Positions 40,400 through 52,079 of a stretch of 64,000 nt of DNA are shown piece by piece. The stretch comes from Cristatella mucedo (lineage: Eukaryota; Bryozoa; Phylactolaemata; Cristatellidae), in NCBI GenBank assembly GCA_009760855.2, contig WPIO01000017.1:5537001-5601000 (forward strand). Direction: 5' to 3'. Made by a program: the position numbers and the translations under genes. The notes below the pieces were generated by a model. It ran no database searches. It saw nothing but the letters and a program-made list of their open reading frames with translations, and was not told the DNA's origin. How positions within the stretch are numbered: the first letter of the stretch is position 1; each line of letters begins with the position of its first letter.

Positions 40400-41560
40400 C
40401 GAAATTCCGACACCAGTGCCATCCACGACCATGCAACGCTTTCTAGTACGGCTAGGGACGCAACGCGGCGCGTTCGCGAAAGCCGCCCTTGCGCTCGCGC
40501 GCTCGCGCCGCCGGATGGCGAAGGCTAAGCGCCCAAAATTCCGCGAGCAGCACCGCCACCGCCGCCGGCAACATTGCTCTCCCGAAAGCGCAAGGAATTG
40601 CGTGCACATTCGCAGCTCGTTCGGCGGGCGACTTCGCGCGGCGGGCGACTCGAGCCGAGCTCCTGACGACTCGAGGACTCGACTCACACACGGTCGCCGA
40701 AAGAGCGTCCGTCGCTTGTCGTTCGGTGTCGGGTTCTCTCCGCACATGCCGGCCTGATAGGAGTCGTTCATTAATCTAGTTGCGTAATTCAATATCGCTC
40801 CGCTCGTAGTCCTGCACGTCGCGGACATGTTTTTTTGGGCTATCGCCGGTTAAAAAGTCAGCGCCCTCGGCTGCTGGAGGTCGTGGGCCGGCACTTCGCA
40901 GCCGGAGCTTTCAACAAAGCCGACTGCCGACAAGGCAGGCTTTGTTGTAGCTGCACGGTTCGTCAGCTACCCGGTGTGGAGCGCTCTGCGCACCCAGCGG
41001 TTCAATTTAAGGAGCGCCTCGCGGAAACTTCGCGCCCCCCCAATCAATGCGGCCCGGCACTGAGTCAAGCGGAAGAGGCGAGGCGCTGTACGCGCTTTGC
41101 GCCCGGTCGCTTGCGGCGTACGATTCGAGCGAGCGTTCCACACAGGCGAGGCCGAGGCGTTAGCCGTCTCGCGCGAAGCGTGACTTGCACTTCCATTGCC
41201 ACCGTCGAACCGTGCAACGGCGAAGCGCCTGGAGTCACGGTCAACTATCTGGCCGACTCGCGGCCTCGCGTGCGTCAGCCGTAGTCCAGACGGCGCGGAC
41301 GTTTCTGCCGAGGTCGTCGTCATCTGCGAGCTCGGGAGAAGCCTCCGCAATCGGTCTATCTTTGCGCCCGCGTTTCGGTATAGTGCCCGAACTTTTGTCA
41401 TAGGGGCAAACTGCAGCTCGGCGAGGACTCGGGCCGCTGATCACGATCGCTGCTGCTGCCTCGCGAGCCGCCTGCAGGGCGTGCGTGCGTGCGTGAGCGG
41501 TCAATGCTTGCGCGCGACACGACTATGCGCTGGCAATGCAAAGCGGCGGCACGACGCGAG
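40400..41560. other. GC/CpG-rich block, no gene recognised
   Basis: CpG-dense with several overlapping open frames on both strands, none with family features. It could be a promoter or upstream regulatory DNA of Wnt1 or of a gene off the window. Confidence 0.4.
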
Positions 41561-41604
41561 TAATCGAGGGGTTTAGGGAAACGGAATGGAAGATGAGAGT
41601 GAAT

Positions 41605-42137
<533 letters not shown>

Positions 42138-42417
42138 TACGAGAAAGAAGAGAAAGGGATACGAGAAAGAGAAGGAAGGGAATGACCGAGAGGAAAAGCG
42201 GAGTGACAGAGACAGGCAAGATATGTAGAGATAAAGAGAAACGGGAGAGAAGGGTTAGAGATGGACAGGGCCAAAGTGAGGAAAGAGGAAAGACAGCCAT
42301 AAAGAGAGAAAGAGAGCTACTTCTGCGTAATGATCTGTTACTATATAAACAACTCACATTTTCCTTTCGTACCCATCTTGACTGAGGGCAACTAGTTAAG
42401 GGGGCTCCTTGAATTCG

Positions 42418-42419
<2 letters not shown>

Positions 42420-42452
<33 letters not shown>
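42420..42452. repeat. (TC)n microsatellite
   Basis: About 30 bases of TC. Confidence 0.93.
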
Positions 42453-42458
<6 letters not shown>

Positions 42459-42779
42459 TTATTCTCAAAAGGCATTCTCAAGCGCATTTCGACGAACTGC
42501 TGGAGATAACATTCCTCGATTGTGGTCATGCTTGAAATAGAGAGGCGGCTGCCATGCAAGTGCTCGGAGAGTCCTTTGTGACAGCTCTGCATGCAGGGAG
42601 GATCCCGCACGCAGTTGCTGTCGCGCGGAAAAAGGCATGCGCAGTAAATACTACCGCCCGGGAGGTCATTGTTTCATTGTCAGTCCAAGGAATAGATAGC
42701 GGGGGCGTCGCTCTCTGCGTCGTCGAGGTTTCTTTGTACAGAAGCTTCACGCTGTCGCGCGCACCGGGACTAACTTTTC

Positions 42780-44300
42780 TCCGCGACGCCGAATTTAGGC
42801 CTACTTCTCCTCGCGAGACTCGCCAGACCGGAGAGCTGCGCAGAGCTTCGCAGAGCTGCGCTCGCCGAGTCTGTCCGCCCAGCCCCTCCTGTCTAAACAG
42901 TCAGGGGCCATACCGGTCGCTCTGACCGCCCCCGCGGGCTGCGGCAGCAGCCGTCGCCGGCGCGAGCTCCACGCTTCCGATTTCCGGCTGCGTCGCGCGA
43001 CGGTTGGCTCGCGCATGAGAGCGAATCGCTCGCGCGCGCGAGCCGGCACGTCGCAGCAGCGTGAGACGACGCGACGCGCGCCGCCGCCGCCGCCGCTCTG
43101 CCTTCCATGTCCAGCGAGACTCTCGCGCCGCTCGCTCGCCTCGACGAATGCCAGAGCTGAACGCGCACAGCCGCGCGCTCGGCGGAGAGCGCGGCGGCCG
43201 CGGCGTCGCCGCTGACGCGCTCGCGAGGCCTGCTGTGAGCTGCGCTGCATTCGCGCGCGCCGTACATCAACCGGAAGCAGCGACTGGCAGCGCCCAATCT
43301 GCCCGGCTTGTAGGACGCATCGGCGGCGGCGGCGGCGGCCGCCGAAACTCTCGAGCGAGGCGCCGGCGCGCTAATGGCGGCCGTTCACACTAGCTAGCGC
43401 CGGCGTCCTGCCCGCCGCCGCCGCGCGCATTCCTGCCCGCTAATTGCGCCGGCGGCGGTTGCGGTCTCTCTGCTCAGTCGGGCGTTGCGGCGTCGCAGTC
43501 GCCGGCCCGGCTTTCGGCGCGGCGGTCGTCGACAGCCGCGGTGCGGCGCAGAGCCGCACCGCGGCCGAAGAAAAACAAAAACGCTGCGGACGCGTACCGA
43601 GAGACCGGTTCTTACTGGGTGTACTGCTAAGCCGCCCGGCGTGGCGCGAGTTCAGCGATCGCTAGCGGAAGCGCAGTCGGACCCTGCGCCTACGTGGCAA
43701 TGGCGCGCCTGCTGTCAGCTAGTGTGGCCGTCGCCTTGCCTCCGACCGGAAGAAGACGGCGATTTCAGAGCAGCCTCTTCAAACGCTCTCTTGACAGCAG
43801 CTGCAGCGACGGCGGCAGCAGTAGCAGCCGCCGCAGAGGCATCGGCGGTGGCGGCGGCTGGCTAGCGATGTTGGGCCGGAGGGCCGACAAGCGTTAGGAC
43901 CGATTGCGGTTGCCGTTGACGTGGATTGATGCCCTCTGTGCACTCCTTGACTTGAAGTATGGCCAGAGCGCAGGCGCGACCGCCTCTGCGAACCGCAGCC
44001 GCGCACAGGCTACGGCAGGGTGCCAGGAAAAAAAACCATCCATCATCTTCCGCGAAGCGGCCATCGCGAAGCGTTCGCGTCTAGCGGTCGAGCCTGCGCC
44101 ATGGCATCGTCGGTCCCTTGCTTGCTCTGTCTTCTGCGCTGAGCGCCGATCGGCTGCCCTCGGAGCGCAAACGAAGCCGCTGACCTCTCTGCCGAACGTT
44201 CCTTCCCGTCTGTCGCGCAGAGCCGAGGCCAGCGCGCGTGCGCACACGCACGCGCGAGCGTCGCGAGGTTCGCGCGCTCTTGGCGCACCAGGCCGCGGAG
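42780..44300. other. GC/CpG-rich block, no gene recognised
   Basis: Very CpG-dense. It contains a 13-bp perfect inverted repeat at 43535-43565. Frames on both strands are Arg/Ala-rich and overlap, so I do not call them. Confidence 0.4.
43535..43565. repeat. Perfect 13-bp inverted repeat with 5-base loop
   Basis: Arms gccgcggtgcggc and its complement around gcaga. Confidence 0.9.
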
Positions 44301-44464
44301 TTGACTTAGAGAAAAAACTATAAAAATAACCTTGGAGAAAGTAACGGTTTCGACTGGCCGAGGTCAGGCTTCTAGCCAGAACCGTGGCAGCACGGCTGCG
44401 CGACGAAGCGCTACCGGTCGTTTGCGGTAAGCGGCGAGCGACGCAGCTTCATTCAGCCTTTTCA

Positions 44465-44705
44465 ATGCTTCATTCAGCCTGTCGTTTAATGTCGTCAAGT
44501 CGGGAATGCCGCCGACGCGAGTCGGAAGAGAGTTCCAGGTTTTGAGAGGATGCTATGCTAACTAAATGCGCCGTCTCCGTCGGATTTGAGGTTGGTTCGC
44601 GGCAGTGCTAAACGACGTGCTTCGGAGGAGCAGGTGGCGCGCTGTGAAGCCCGATTAGAAATGATTTCAGATAGCTAGGCTGGAGCAAGAGCATCGAGGG
44701 AATCG
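44465..44705 (-). mobile_element. LINE-B ORF2 C-terminal fragment
   Basis: Matches the LINE-B coding end on the - strand: ttaatgtcgtcaagtcggga, gagttccaggttttgagagg, ggatttgaggttggttcgcg, tagctaggctggagcaagag. The 3' UTR and stem-loop are missing. Confidence 0.65.
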
Positions 44706-45151
44706 AGGAAACAGAATTAAGGAAAATGGCTCACCAAAAGAGTGAAAAACGGCAGCTCCGCATATACAAGCCGCTGGTAGCCCAACGAAGCGCTCGCGCG
44801 CCTGCTCTTAATCTCGAAGCATGCCGGGCGCGAGAGCGCTCGCGCACTGATGTTGGTGCGAGTTTCGCGGATTCATTTATTCGGTTGGCTGGCTCCGGGG
44901 CCCGGTGGGAAATGTGGGTGCCACTTTCATCCGAAGCCTCTACGGCTGGCTGGACTATGGAGGAGGGGGCTGAGCGGTCGAGCGGGAGGGGAGGCCCAAG
45001 TCTCACTCAGCGGAGTGCGCGCTTTCCATCTTGCGCTGCTCGCGCGATCGGTCGGGCAGGTGCTCCGTCTTCAGCAGCGTCCAACTCGCCACAGGCACGA
45101 ACGCTGACGGCGAACGGATGTGCAGGCGCGTCGAGGCGCAGTTTCAATCGT

Positions 45152-45183
45152 AACTACCGGCGACCCGCCGGTCGCCGGTAGTT
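45152..45183. repeat. Perfect 14-bp inverted repeat with 4-base loop
   Basis: Arms aactaccggcgacc and its complement around cgcc. Confidence 0.93.
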
Positions 45184-45359
45184 TTTGGTGCGCCTGCGCA
45201 GCCACCGAGGAGTTGGTGCTTTCCGGAGTGCAGTTGCTGACAGGTCGTTCGAGGTTCGCATGAGGTCGTTCGAGCGGCGCAATGCCCAGACGCGAAAACG
45301 AGGAAGCGCGAAGCTACGAGGACTGACTTTCATTTCATTCGCGTCCCCACCCACCCAGC

Positions 45360-45501
45360 CAAGCCCAGCCCAGCCCAGCCCAGCCCAGCCCAGCCCAGCC
45401 CAGCCCAGCCCAGCCCAGCCCAGCCCAGCCCAGCCCAGCCCAGCCCAGCCCAGCCCAGCCCAGCCCAGCCCAGCCCAGCCCAGCCCAGCCCAGCCCAGCC
45501 T
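45360..45501. repeat. (AGCCC)n pentanucleotide array
   Basis: About 28 near-perfect five-base units. The - strand is (GGGCT)n, with GGG runs every five bases. Confidence 0.98.
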
Positions 45502-45529
45502 AGCCACGCTGCGTTGGCCTTCTCTGTCG

Positions 45530-46220
45530 CCTTCAGCGGGAACGAGGCGGACGCGGCCGCCAGCTTACAGCTGCGCCGAGCGAGCGCCGGGCACCGGCTG
45601 GAGCCCGCCGGGCCGCCGGGCGACGCGACGTCGGCCCAAGCCAGGAAGCCCCGCCCCCTGAGCCGCAGAGCAGCTGAGCTGGCCGCGGTGCGAGCCGCCG
45701 CCGCCGCCGTAAGCCACCTCAACTGCCTGGGTGCCGTCGCCAGCTGTAGGCGTAAAGCCGGCGGCGGCACGAGAAGCCGCCGGGGCTGCTTTAATAAATG
45801 GGCGGGGATGGCTGTCGAATAATTGTGGCGCCAGAGCGGCGCTCGAGATCCATCCGCGCCCTCACCTCTCCCTCGCGCTTAGTCGCCCGCTCTTCGAACG
45901 GCGCTCGGGTCTCGGGCGGAAGCGCCAGAGCCGTAGCCGATTGCGACGACTCTCGAGCGCCAATCGGACTGCTGCGGAAGAGCGTCGGGCGAAACCCGCG
46001 GCGGCTTTCGTACAGGCTGACGCAGTCGCCTGCGGATGCTGGACGGCTGCACCGAGCAGCCGCGCGCGCGCGCGCGGCAAAGTACTTCGCCGCGGTTGCC
46101 TCTATGGCCAGACTCTGTCCAGAAATGCGCGCTGAACGTTCTAACGTCTATTCCACCATGAAGGGATTCGGTTTTATTAGAATCATAAAAACTAGGTTAA
46201 TTCAAAGAGACTTCGGAAAA
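45530..46220. other. GC/CpG-rich block, no gene recognised
   Basis: CpG-dense with overlapping Ala/Arg-rich frames only. Confidence 0.4.
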
Positions 46221-46224
46221 CCTT

Positions 46225-46380
46225 AAGAGCCTTCGCCATTCGGGTCCGGTCCACCTAGGTCCCGAGGTTGTGAGTTCGAATCGTGCGCTTCGCTATCCTT
46301 TAATGCCCGCTGCAAGCGGCGGTGGTAGCTCTTAAGGCTTTTCTGCCGCTTTGCAAAAGAGGCTGTTAAATCAGCTAGTT
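46225..46380 (+). mobile_element. Type-1 SINE
   Basis: Has tgagttcgaatcgtgcgc, ctgcaagcggcggtggtagc, ggcttttctgccgctttgc and gaggctgttaaatcagctag. Confidence 0.72.
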
Positions 46381-46417
46381 CTTTACTTTCGCGGTGCTCG
46401 TGAACCGTTAGTGTTCT

Positions 46418-46488
46418 ACGTTAAAGCGCCTAGAAAGAGATTAAGTTCTCTGAGGGCGCTTTATCAAGTGCATTATTATTATTATTAC
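46418..46488 (+). mobile_element. LINE-B 3' terminal stem-loop with (ATT)n
   Basis: Clean copy of the terminal hairpin: aaagcgcctagaaagagatt, agttctctgagggcgcttta, then tcaagtgcattattattatt. Confidence 0.75.
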
Positions 46489-46799
46489 GTCAGCCAGATT
46501 AAGGCTGCCGACATATTACTTGCTGGTCATGACATATATTGGATAGGAAACGATTGTTTGGCAATCTAGGGTTAAGGGGAAATATCGAAGTTGCGTAATG
46601 GTCAGTCAGTTGTGCTCTATACTTTAAATCAGGCTGCAGGAGTTGTGCCCCCTCCCCGGGGCTTGGCGCCGGTCGGCAGTTCAGTGGGAAACTGGGTGCC
46701 GGATGAAAGTTGCGGGGTACGGTACAGCCGATGCTGAAAGCCTGCAATGCTCTGTAACGGTCGAATAGACACATATGGACTTGCAAGGAATAGGCGCAC

Positions 46800-46876
46800 C
46801 TTTGCAGTAAATGTAAAGTGCCTAAAGAGATATTGAGTTCTCTGAGGGTACTATATCATAAGCATTCTTATTACTA
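46800..46876 (+). mobile_element. LINE-B 3' terminal fragment
   Basis: Has gcagtaaatgtaaagtgcct and gagttctctgagggtactat, a slightly diverged terminal hairpin. Confidence 0.6.
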
Positions 46877-46943
46877 TTGCTGCCTTGTTCTAAGCGCTGC
46901 TGTTGATCTATATTTGCTTGCATTGGTGCTGCACCTGCTAAAT

Positions 46944-47122
46944 AAATACTAGCTGATTCAGCAGCCTCTTTTGCATAGCGACAGAAGAACCTTGACGGCT
47001 ATATCACCACCGCTTGCAGTTGGCAATAAATGCTCGCCCACTGCCGGAATCGAACCCACGACCTCGGGAACGAGGTCGTGAAAAGCAACCGCCTTACCTA
47101 GTGTGCCATCACAGCCCGCCGA
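46944..47122 (-). mobile_element. Type-1 SINE
   Basis: On the - strand: a head at about 47122 (gctgtgatggcacactaggt), B box gggttcgattcc, tail ending in gaggctgctgaatcagctag. The span between head and B box holds a perfect 10-bp hairpin (47057-47080). Confidence 0.78.
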
Positions 47123-47738
47123 GCTACTAGTCGTTAGCCGCGCTCCAAGTGCACGACGTCAGGGGTTATCGCCTCGGCGGCTAGGCGATGTGCCAAACCG
47201 TATGAAACCGTCCAGAGACCGCAAGTTCCGGCCTAACTAACAACCGGCCCGCTGCCGGCCCTGTGTATCGCATCTCATGTATCAATCACTAGTTACTTGG
47301 TTCGTGTTCTACCCGTTATTTAACGAATATAAAACTAACCAACGCAGAGAACTTCACCGATATCAATGTCACTCGTCGGCAAGAACTAGAACCGCTATGA
47401 GTACTGAGTTTGCTGGCCTAGTTCTGTCCAAACATGGACGCTGCTACGCCCTCGTTCGTAACATTTTATGTCAGAAGTGGAGGATAATTGCTGAGGACCA
47501 CTAGCAGCGTCTTGTGCAAGTCTCGTTGCTTTTGAATTTAATGGTGCATGCTGAACAACTAAGACGGAGGACTTTATTCAAGTGTTTGGGTCACGTACTC
47601 AACGTGATATTGAGTCTTTCAACGACGAAGTAGTGCCTATTATGCCGAACTTCGGGACGCAGAAAAATCCTCTGCCAAACTTCTGCGAAGCCTAACAAAT
47701 TAAGACAATTGACTAATAGCTTTCACCTGATATTACGT
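47123..47738. other. Unassigned sequence
   Basis: A 75-codon open frame (47277-47504 +) has no recognised features. Confidence 0.4.
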
Positions 47739-47744
47739 GACTTC

Positions 47745-48060
47745 TAATGATAATAATACATTTGTATGGCATCGGCGGAGAATTTATTCTCTTTCTGGGT
47801 ACTTAAAATGTGTTGTAAAAAAGCATGGCGAATGATTAGTGGCAACATGCACAATATCAACAAGTACAATATGGTTAGAGGTAAGATGCACATTGTATTA
47901 TACATACGTATAAATATGGTTAGCATGAATATGTGGTCAGGCTACGGACGTCGCTGGGCGGTACTAGCTGCTGAGCACGCAGCATATAGCAGCACATATG
48001 AGTATTATATAGCTGCATTTATACGTGCTAGCCTTGAGATTATGGATACCCTAAAGGCAT
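47745..48060 (-). mobile_element. LINE-B 3' region, degenerate
   Basis: Has ataatacatttgtatggcat, ggagaatttattctctttct and several copies of the UTR words aacatgcacaatatcaac and gtaagatgcacattgt. Confidence 0.55.
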
Positions 48061-48271
48061 AGGTACATCAACGTATGAAGGAAAAGTTGGAAAGGAACAT
48101 CACAAACGTCACAGCCAATTAAAAGTCAGGCGAGAGAAATGCTGAGACTTTCACAAGGCTGCATCCTAGGTGTGGCAAGAATGGCAGCCGGACTGAACTT
48201 ACCAAAGTTCATCTAAAAGTTGTCAAGAGCGATAAGGTGGCCAATGTTTGAGCAGATGCAAGCTACAGTTA

Positions 48272-48378
48272 ATAAAAATAATAATAATAATGCATTTAAT
48301 ATAGCGCCCTCAGAGAACTCAATTTCTTTCTAGGCACTTTACATTTGCTACAAAGGAGGCACGATCGAATGGTGAACG
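48272..48378 (-). mobile_element. LINE-B 3' terminal fragment
   Basis: (AAT)n tail, then atagcgccctcagagaactc and taggcactttacatttgcta. A G-run of about 13 lies just after, at 48408. Confidence 0.7.
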
Positions 48379-48419
48379 GGTTACAGCTCTGCGTGTCAAC
48401 GAAATCGGGGGGGGGGGGG

Positions 48420-49575
48420 GCGCGATGTACGGCTTGGGAAGCCAGAGTTTAAGATTTTATACGGGGGCATGCGGAAATCCCTGCTGGTCTCGTGCAGAAG
48501 GGGGTCTGGTAGGTCTCGGCCTTGAAGGTGAAGCGAGGAATGAAGTGTTCGTCCTTCCTGTGTGTGCCATTCTAGCCACCTGACTGGAGCCTGTGACTGG
48601 CGTAACCTGTAACTTTGAGACTGCCGTGCAAACTTTTGAGATCAGGGATTGCAGCTCTTACAAGTAGGTCTGCTCCTACTCCTTCTCCTTGTGCTGCATG
48701 AAAAATTATGTCGTTCTAGTTTGAGGGCATTTTAGATACGCATTGCGATAGACTTGAAGCTAGGGGGTCTCGCCTCTCTCTCCTGTCGAGCGAAGCGTCG
48801 GAGATCTGCACGCGTCCACGGAGGCTCGGGAGGAGTAGCTTTGAAGCCCAGCTCGTTGCTGCCACGGCAGTTGTGATGCAGGTAAAGCCAGGACGCCTAG
48901 AATGACAGAAAAGGGTGAAGGAGGCACCTGAAAAATGCGAATCGTCGATGCACGCTGGAGCCTAACGAGGTGGCGAAGTCGTAAGTTGTCACCCACAGCA
49001 GCCGGCTGCGTTAGGTTTACTTTATCATGCCCGCCGAGGACGGTCCTAATTTAAGAAGGGGGCAGTGCAACGTTAATGCTCCAACTCCTTCATATTAAAG
49101 CTACCGAGATACTCACGCGGTTTCCGAATTACTGCATAACGAATAATTGCCAGCTACTGTGATAATCAAGCGATAGCCTGCATGCAAGCAGAAGCCGCGT
49201 ACGCGAGGCAGCTAGTTAGGTTCTAAATCTGCGCCCCGGGCAGGTGCTTCAAGGCTCCTATACCTATACCGGCATTTCTCCCGCGGGCGGCAATGATTAT
49301 CGCCGTTATGAGCAAGCACGGCGTTGGTGACCCAGTTCTGACCGGATGCGGAAGCCTCCGCATCATGTTTCAAGCATGTTTCGCACTTTGAAGAGCGCTC
49401 CGCCTGACGCCGCCGAGGATCAACTTCAACTCCATAGAGCGAAATCTCGGAGCCGCAGCCCTTGTCGCTATGAGCAACCGCTCCGCGGCAGCGCTGGCGG
49501 CGGGCGATAGTACCGAAACGCATCCAGTGACGAAGTCACTTCAGGAAGTACTTCCGTGACGGAGAACAATAAATA
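48420..49575. other. Unassigned sequence
   Basis: No recognised element or gene. The frames seen are short and overlap on both strands. Confidence 0.4.
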
Positions 49576-49579
49576 CATA

Positions 49580-49742
49580 AATAATTCGCTGATTTAACAG
49601 CTTCGTTTGTATAGTGGCAGAGGCGCCTGAACGTGTAACACAACCGCTTGCAGTTGGCAATAAATGCTCGCCCACTGCAGGATTCGAATCAACGACCTTG
49701 GTCGTGAAGAGCGAGCACCTTACCTCATAAGCTATCACGGCC
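49580..49742 (-). mobile_element. Type-1 SINE
   Basis: Has ttcgctgatttaacagcttc, gcagttggcaataaatgctc, ggattcgaatcaacgacctt and a head near gctatcacggcc. Confidence 0.72.
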
Positions 49743-49877
49743 ACCTCCAATCCCTCCCAGTCCTACTCAACCCTCTCCCTACTGTTCGGTGGGCTGGGAT
49801 GGCATGGCTGGAGTGCGAAAGCTGCTAGATGTTGCTAGGGCGACTCCTGGAAGGAGCTGCCATCGCCAGCGACCGGT

Positions 49878-49972
49878 ATATATAATTCATTTGCATTCAT
49901 TCATAGCGCCCCGAGACAATTTAATCTCTATTCAGGCGCTTCACATATGCCACTTCCTGAGCTATCGGGGCC
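49878..49972 (-). mobile_element. Type-2 SINE, 5' shortened
   Basis: Has catagcgccccgagacaatt, taatctctattcaggcgctt and a shortened head ending in gctatcggggcccc. Confidence 0.5.
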
Positions 49973-49974
49973 CC

Positions 49975-50860
49975 TGAAGGATGGCCAGCCGAAGTTCCTG
50001 AACTAGTCTTGCCCTCAGCGGGAACCATCGCGCGAGAGTCTTATTTAAAATTTGGCTGTAGCTTTTCTGTTGCTGCCTTGCTTGAATGGGGGCTTGAAGA
50101 GAAAGCACTGTCGTGAATTGATTCGCTCTTTGCGAGAGTAATTAGGGCGAGACGACTATTCTACGAAGTTGTGCAGTGTGGCAGCTGAGGTCACTCAAGC
50201 TGAATCGACGTCGCGAGATGGTAGTGCGGTCTTCTCATTAAAGGAATATTCTCGGTCCTGCGCCAGACGTCAAGTAAAGTCTTTCAGTGGATACGTCCCT
50301 GAAAGGCAGATGTTTTCAAGTTCCGCGGCAAGGTCGCGCGCCGGTCTAATTATGACATGCTTTATTTTCTCACGATGAAGCTGACCCGTGTTAGGGCGAG
50401 AATTTGTATAATCTAGCTGTGATAAGTATTGCTAATGACGGCCATTTGCATAATGCTATGTAGGAGAGCACCCAGCTATTTCCTCTTCCTGTTGTGAGGA
50501 TGGCTCCGCCGCTTGCCCCTTCAGCGTCGGAGGCCGTCCGCTCGTGCAGTACAGGCTATCTCGTAGCCCGTAGCAGCAGTAGCTACTGGGCGCAGTCTGA
50601 TGGGTGAGCGAGCGAGGAGACGCCGCGTCGAGAGCTCGCGTTACTATATTATATACTCATTCGCACGCTCCTCAGCTCAGAGCGCGATCACTCTGGGCTG
50701 AGCGCAGTTGCTGCGTCACGCCGAACGAACTCGGCCATTAGAACGCTAGTCGCTAGAAACCTAGTAGAATAGCTTTCCATCTCGTTCCTGCACTGAGTGG
50801 TCAATTCAATTAGCTGCTTAGCAACTGCGAGTCGGGTAAGCTGCTTAAGCCGAAAGTAGG
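49975..50860. other. Unassigned sequence before a TATA-like motif
   Basis: No gene recognised. The last 300 bases are CpG-containing and end in the TATAAAAG motif. Confidence 0.4.
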
Positions 50861-50861
50861 A

Positions 50862-50869
50862 TATAAAAG
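50862..50869 (+). promoter_or_regulatory. TATA-box-like motif TATAAAAG
   Basis: A good TATA match followed 33 bases on by an initiator-like tcagagt (A at 50895). It is next to the start of LINE-B sequence. It could be a relic LTR promoter or a chance match. Confidence 0.35.
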
Positions 50870-50892
50870 CGGGACAGAGAGCCTAGCTGCTG

Positions 50893-51705
50893 TCAGAGTG
50901 CTTGCCATACTTCGCATATACGATGTTTGTGCACGGTTTCGAACTGGGGCGTACCCAAGTCAAGGCTACATAACATTTCTAAAATTCGGGCTTGTTTAGA
51001 TAGGGTTACCACACCTAAATTGGTCCATACATTTGTATTATCCCATCTCGACTTCTGTAACTCACTGCTTGCTGGTCTACCGGCCTGTGCAATCAGGTGC
51101 TTACAGCTGGTGCAAACCCTTGCACCTAGGCTTGTCTGTCGTGAGCGTCGAAGTTGCCACATTACCACTTCTAGCTGACCTGCACTGGCTTCCAGTCGAG
51201 CATCGACTTGAAGGTTCTGTCACATACTTTTGGGGTCCTTCATTCTTTGATTCCAGCCTACTTAACAGATCTACTCCCCCACCGGGCTAAGCATCGTACC
51301 ACCCACTTTTTGATATCTAATGGTTTACCTATACCTCGAACAAAACTCAAGTCCTTTGGAGACCGTGCATTTAGTTTGTATGCTCCCAAAGCCTGGAACT
51401 CACTTCCTACTGGCATCACGGCATCTCCTGACTTGACATTTAAAAAACGGCTAAAACTCTTCTATTTATCACTGCGTCTAGTGAGTCCGTGTGATTCGTC
51501 CTCAGTGTGCTTATGGGTGTTGACCCTGTGCATGCTGCCACTAACCGTATTTGAATGCTGACCCTGTGCATGTCACATCTAATCATCTTAGGCTTGTTAT
51601 TGGGCATGCAGCCCCTAACGATTCGATCGTGATTCCTTTTCGGGAACATGCCAAGTGTCTAGAAAGAGATTGAGTTCTCTGAGGACGCTATGAAAATGTA
51701 TTATT
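50893..51705 (+). mobile_element. LINE-B, 5'-truncated and frame-broken
   Basis: Broken frames at 50927-51178 and 51208-51561 read ISKIRACLDRVTTPKLVHTF, LDFCNSLLAGLPACAIRCLQ and LKSFGDRAFSLYAPKAWNSL, the RT 3' side and C-terminus of an L2/CR1-like ORF2. The 3' UTR ends with gagttctctgaggacgctat and a short ATT tail. Confidence 0.82.
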
Positions 51706-51954
51706 TAATTATTAAAGCCGAGTATAGTCCGACCTCGACTTTTAATGACGGTGCCACTCATTGGAGGGCTGAGGCTGCTGGCTTCGGGCGGCGTGGCGCT
51801 GTGTGTGTCTCGGTCGAGCCCTCTTAGGATCGGTCGGAGGCTGCCAGGAGTCCTTTGGCTCCCCTGGTAAACCTATAGCTTCAGAGAATTATTTGCATTG
51901 ATGTAGCCGACTGTGAAGAAGTAAGGTCAGCGAGTGAGCTTGCATAAAGCTATA

Positions 51955-52075
51955 GCATAATAATAATGCTGCTGATAAAGCGCCCTCAGAGAACTGAATC
52001 TCTTTCTAGGCGCTTTACATTAGCTGCAAAGGGAAACGCGACTGAATGGTGAGTAATAGCATGCTTGACATAAGC
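51955..52075 (-). mobile_element. LINE-B 3' terminal fragment
   Basis: Has (AAT)n, ataaagcgccctcagagaac, taggcgctttacattagctg and ggtgagtaatagcatgcttg. Confidence 0.72.
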
Positions 52076-52079
52076 ATTA

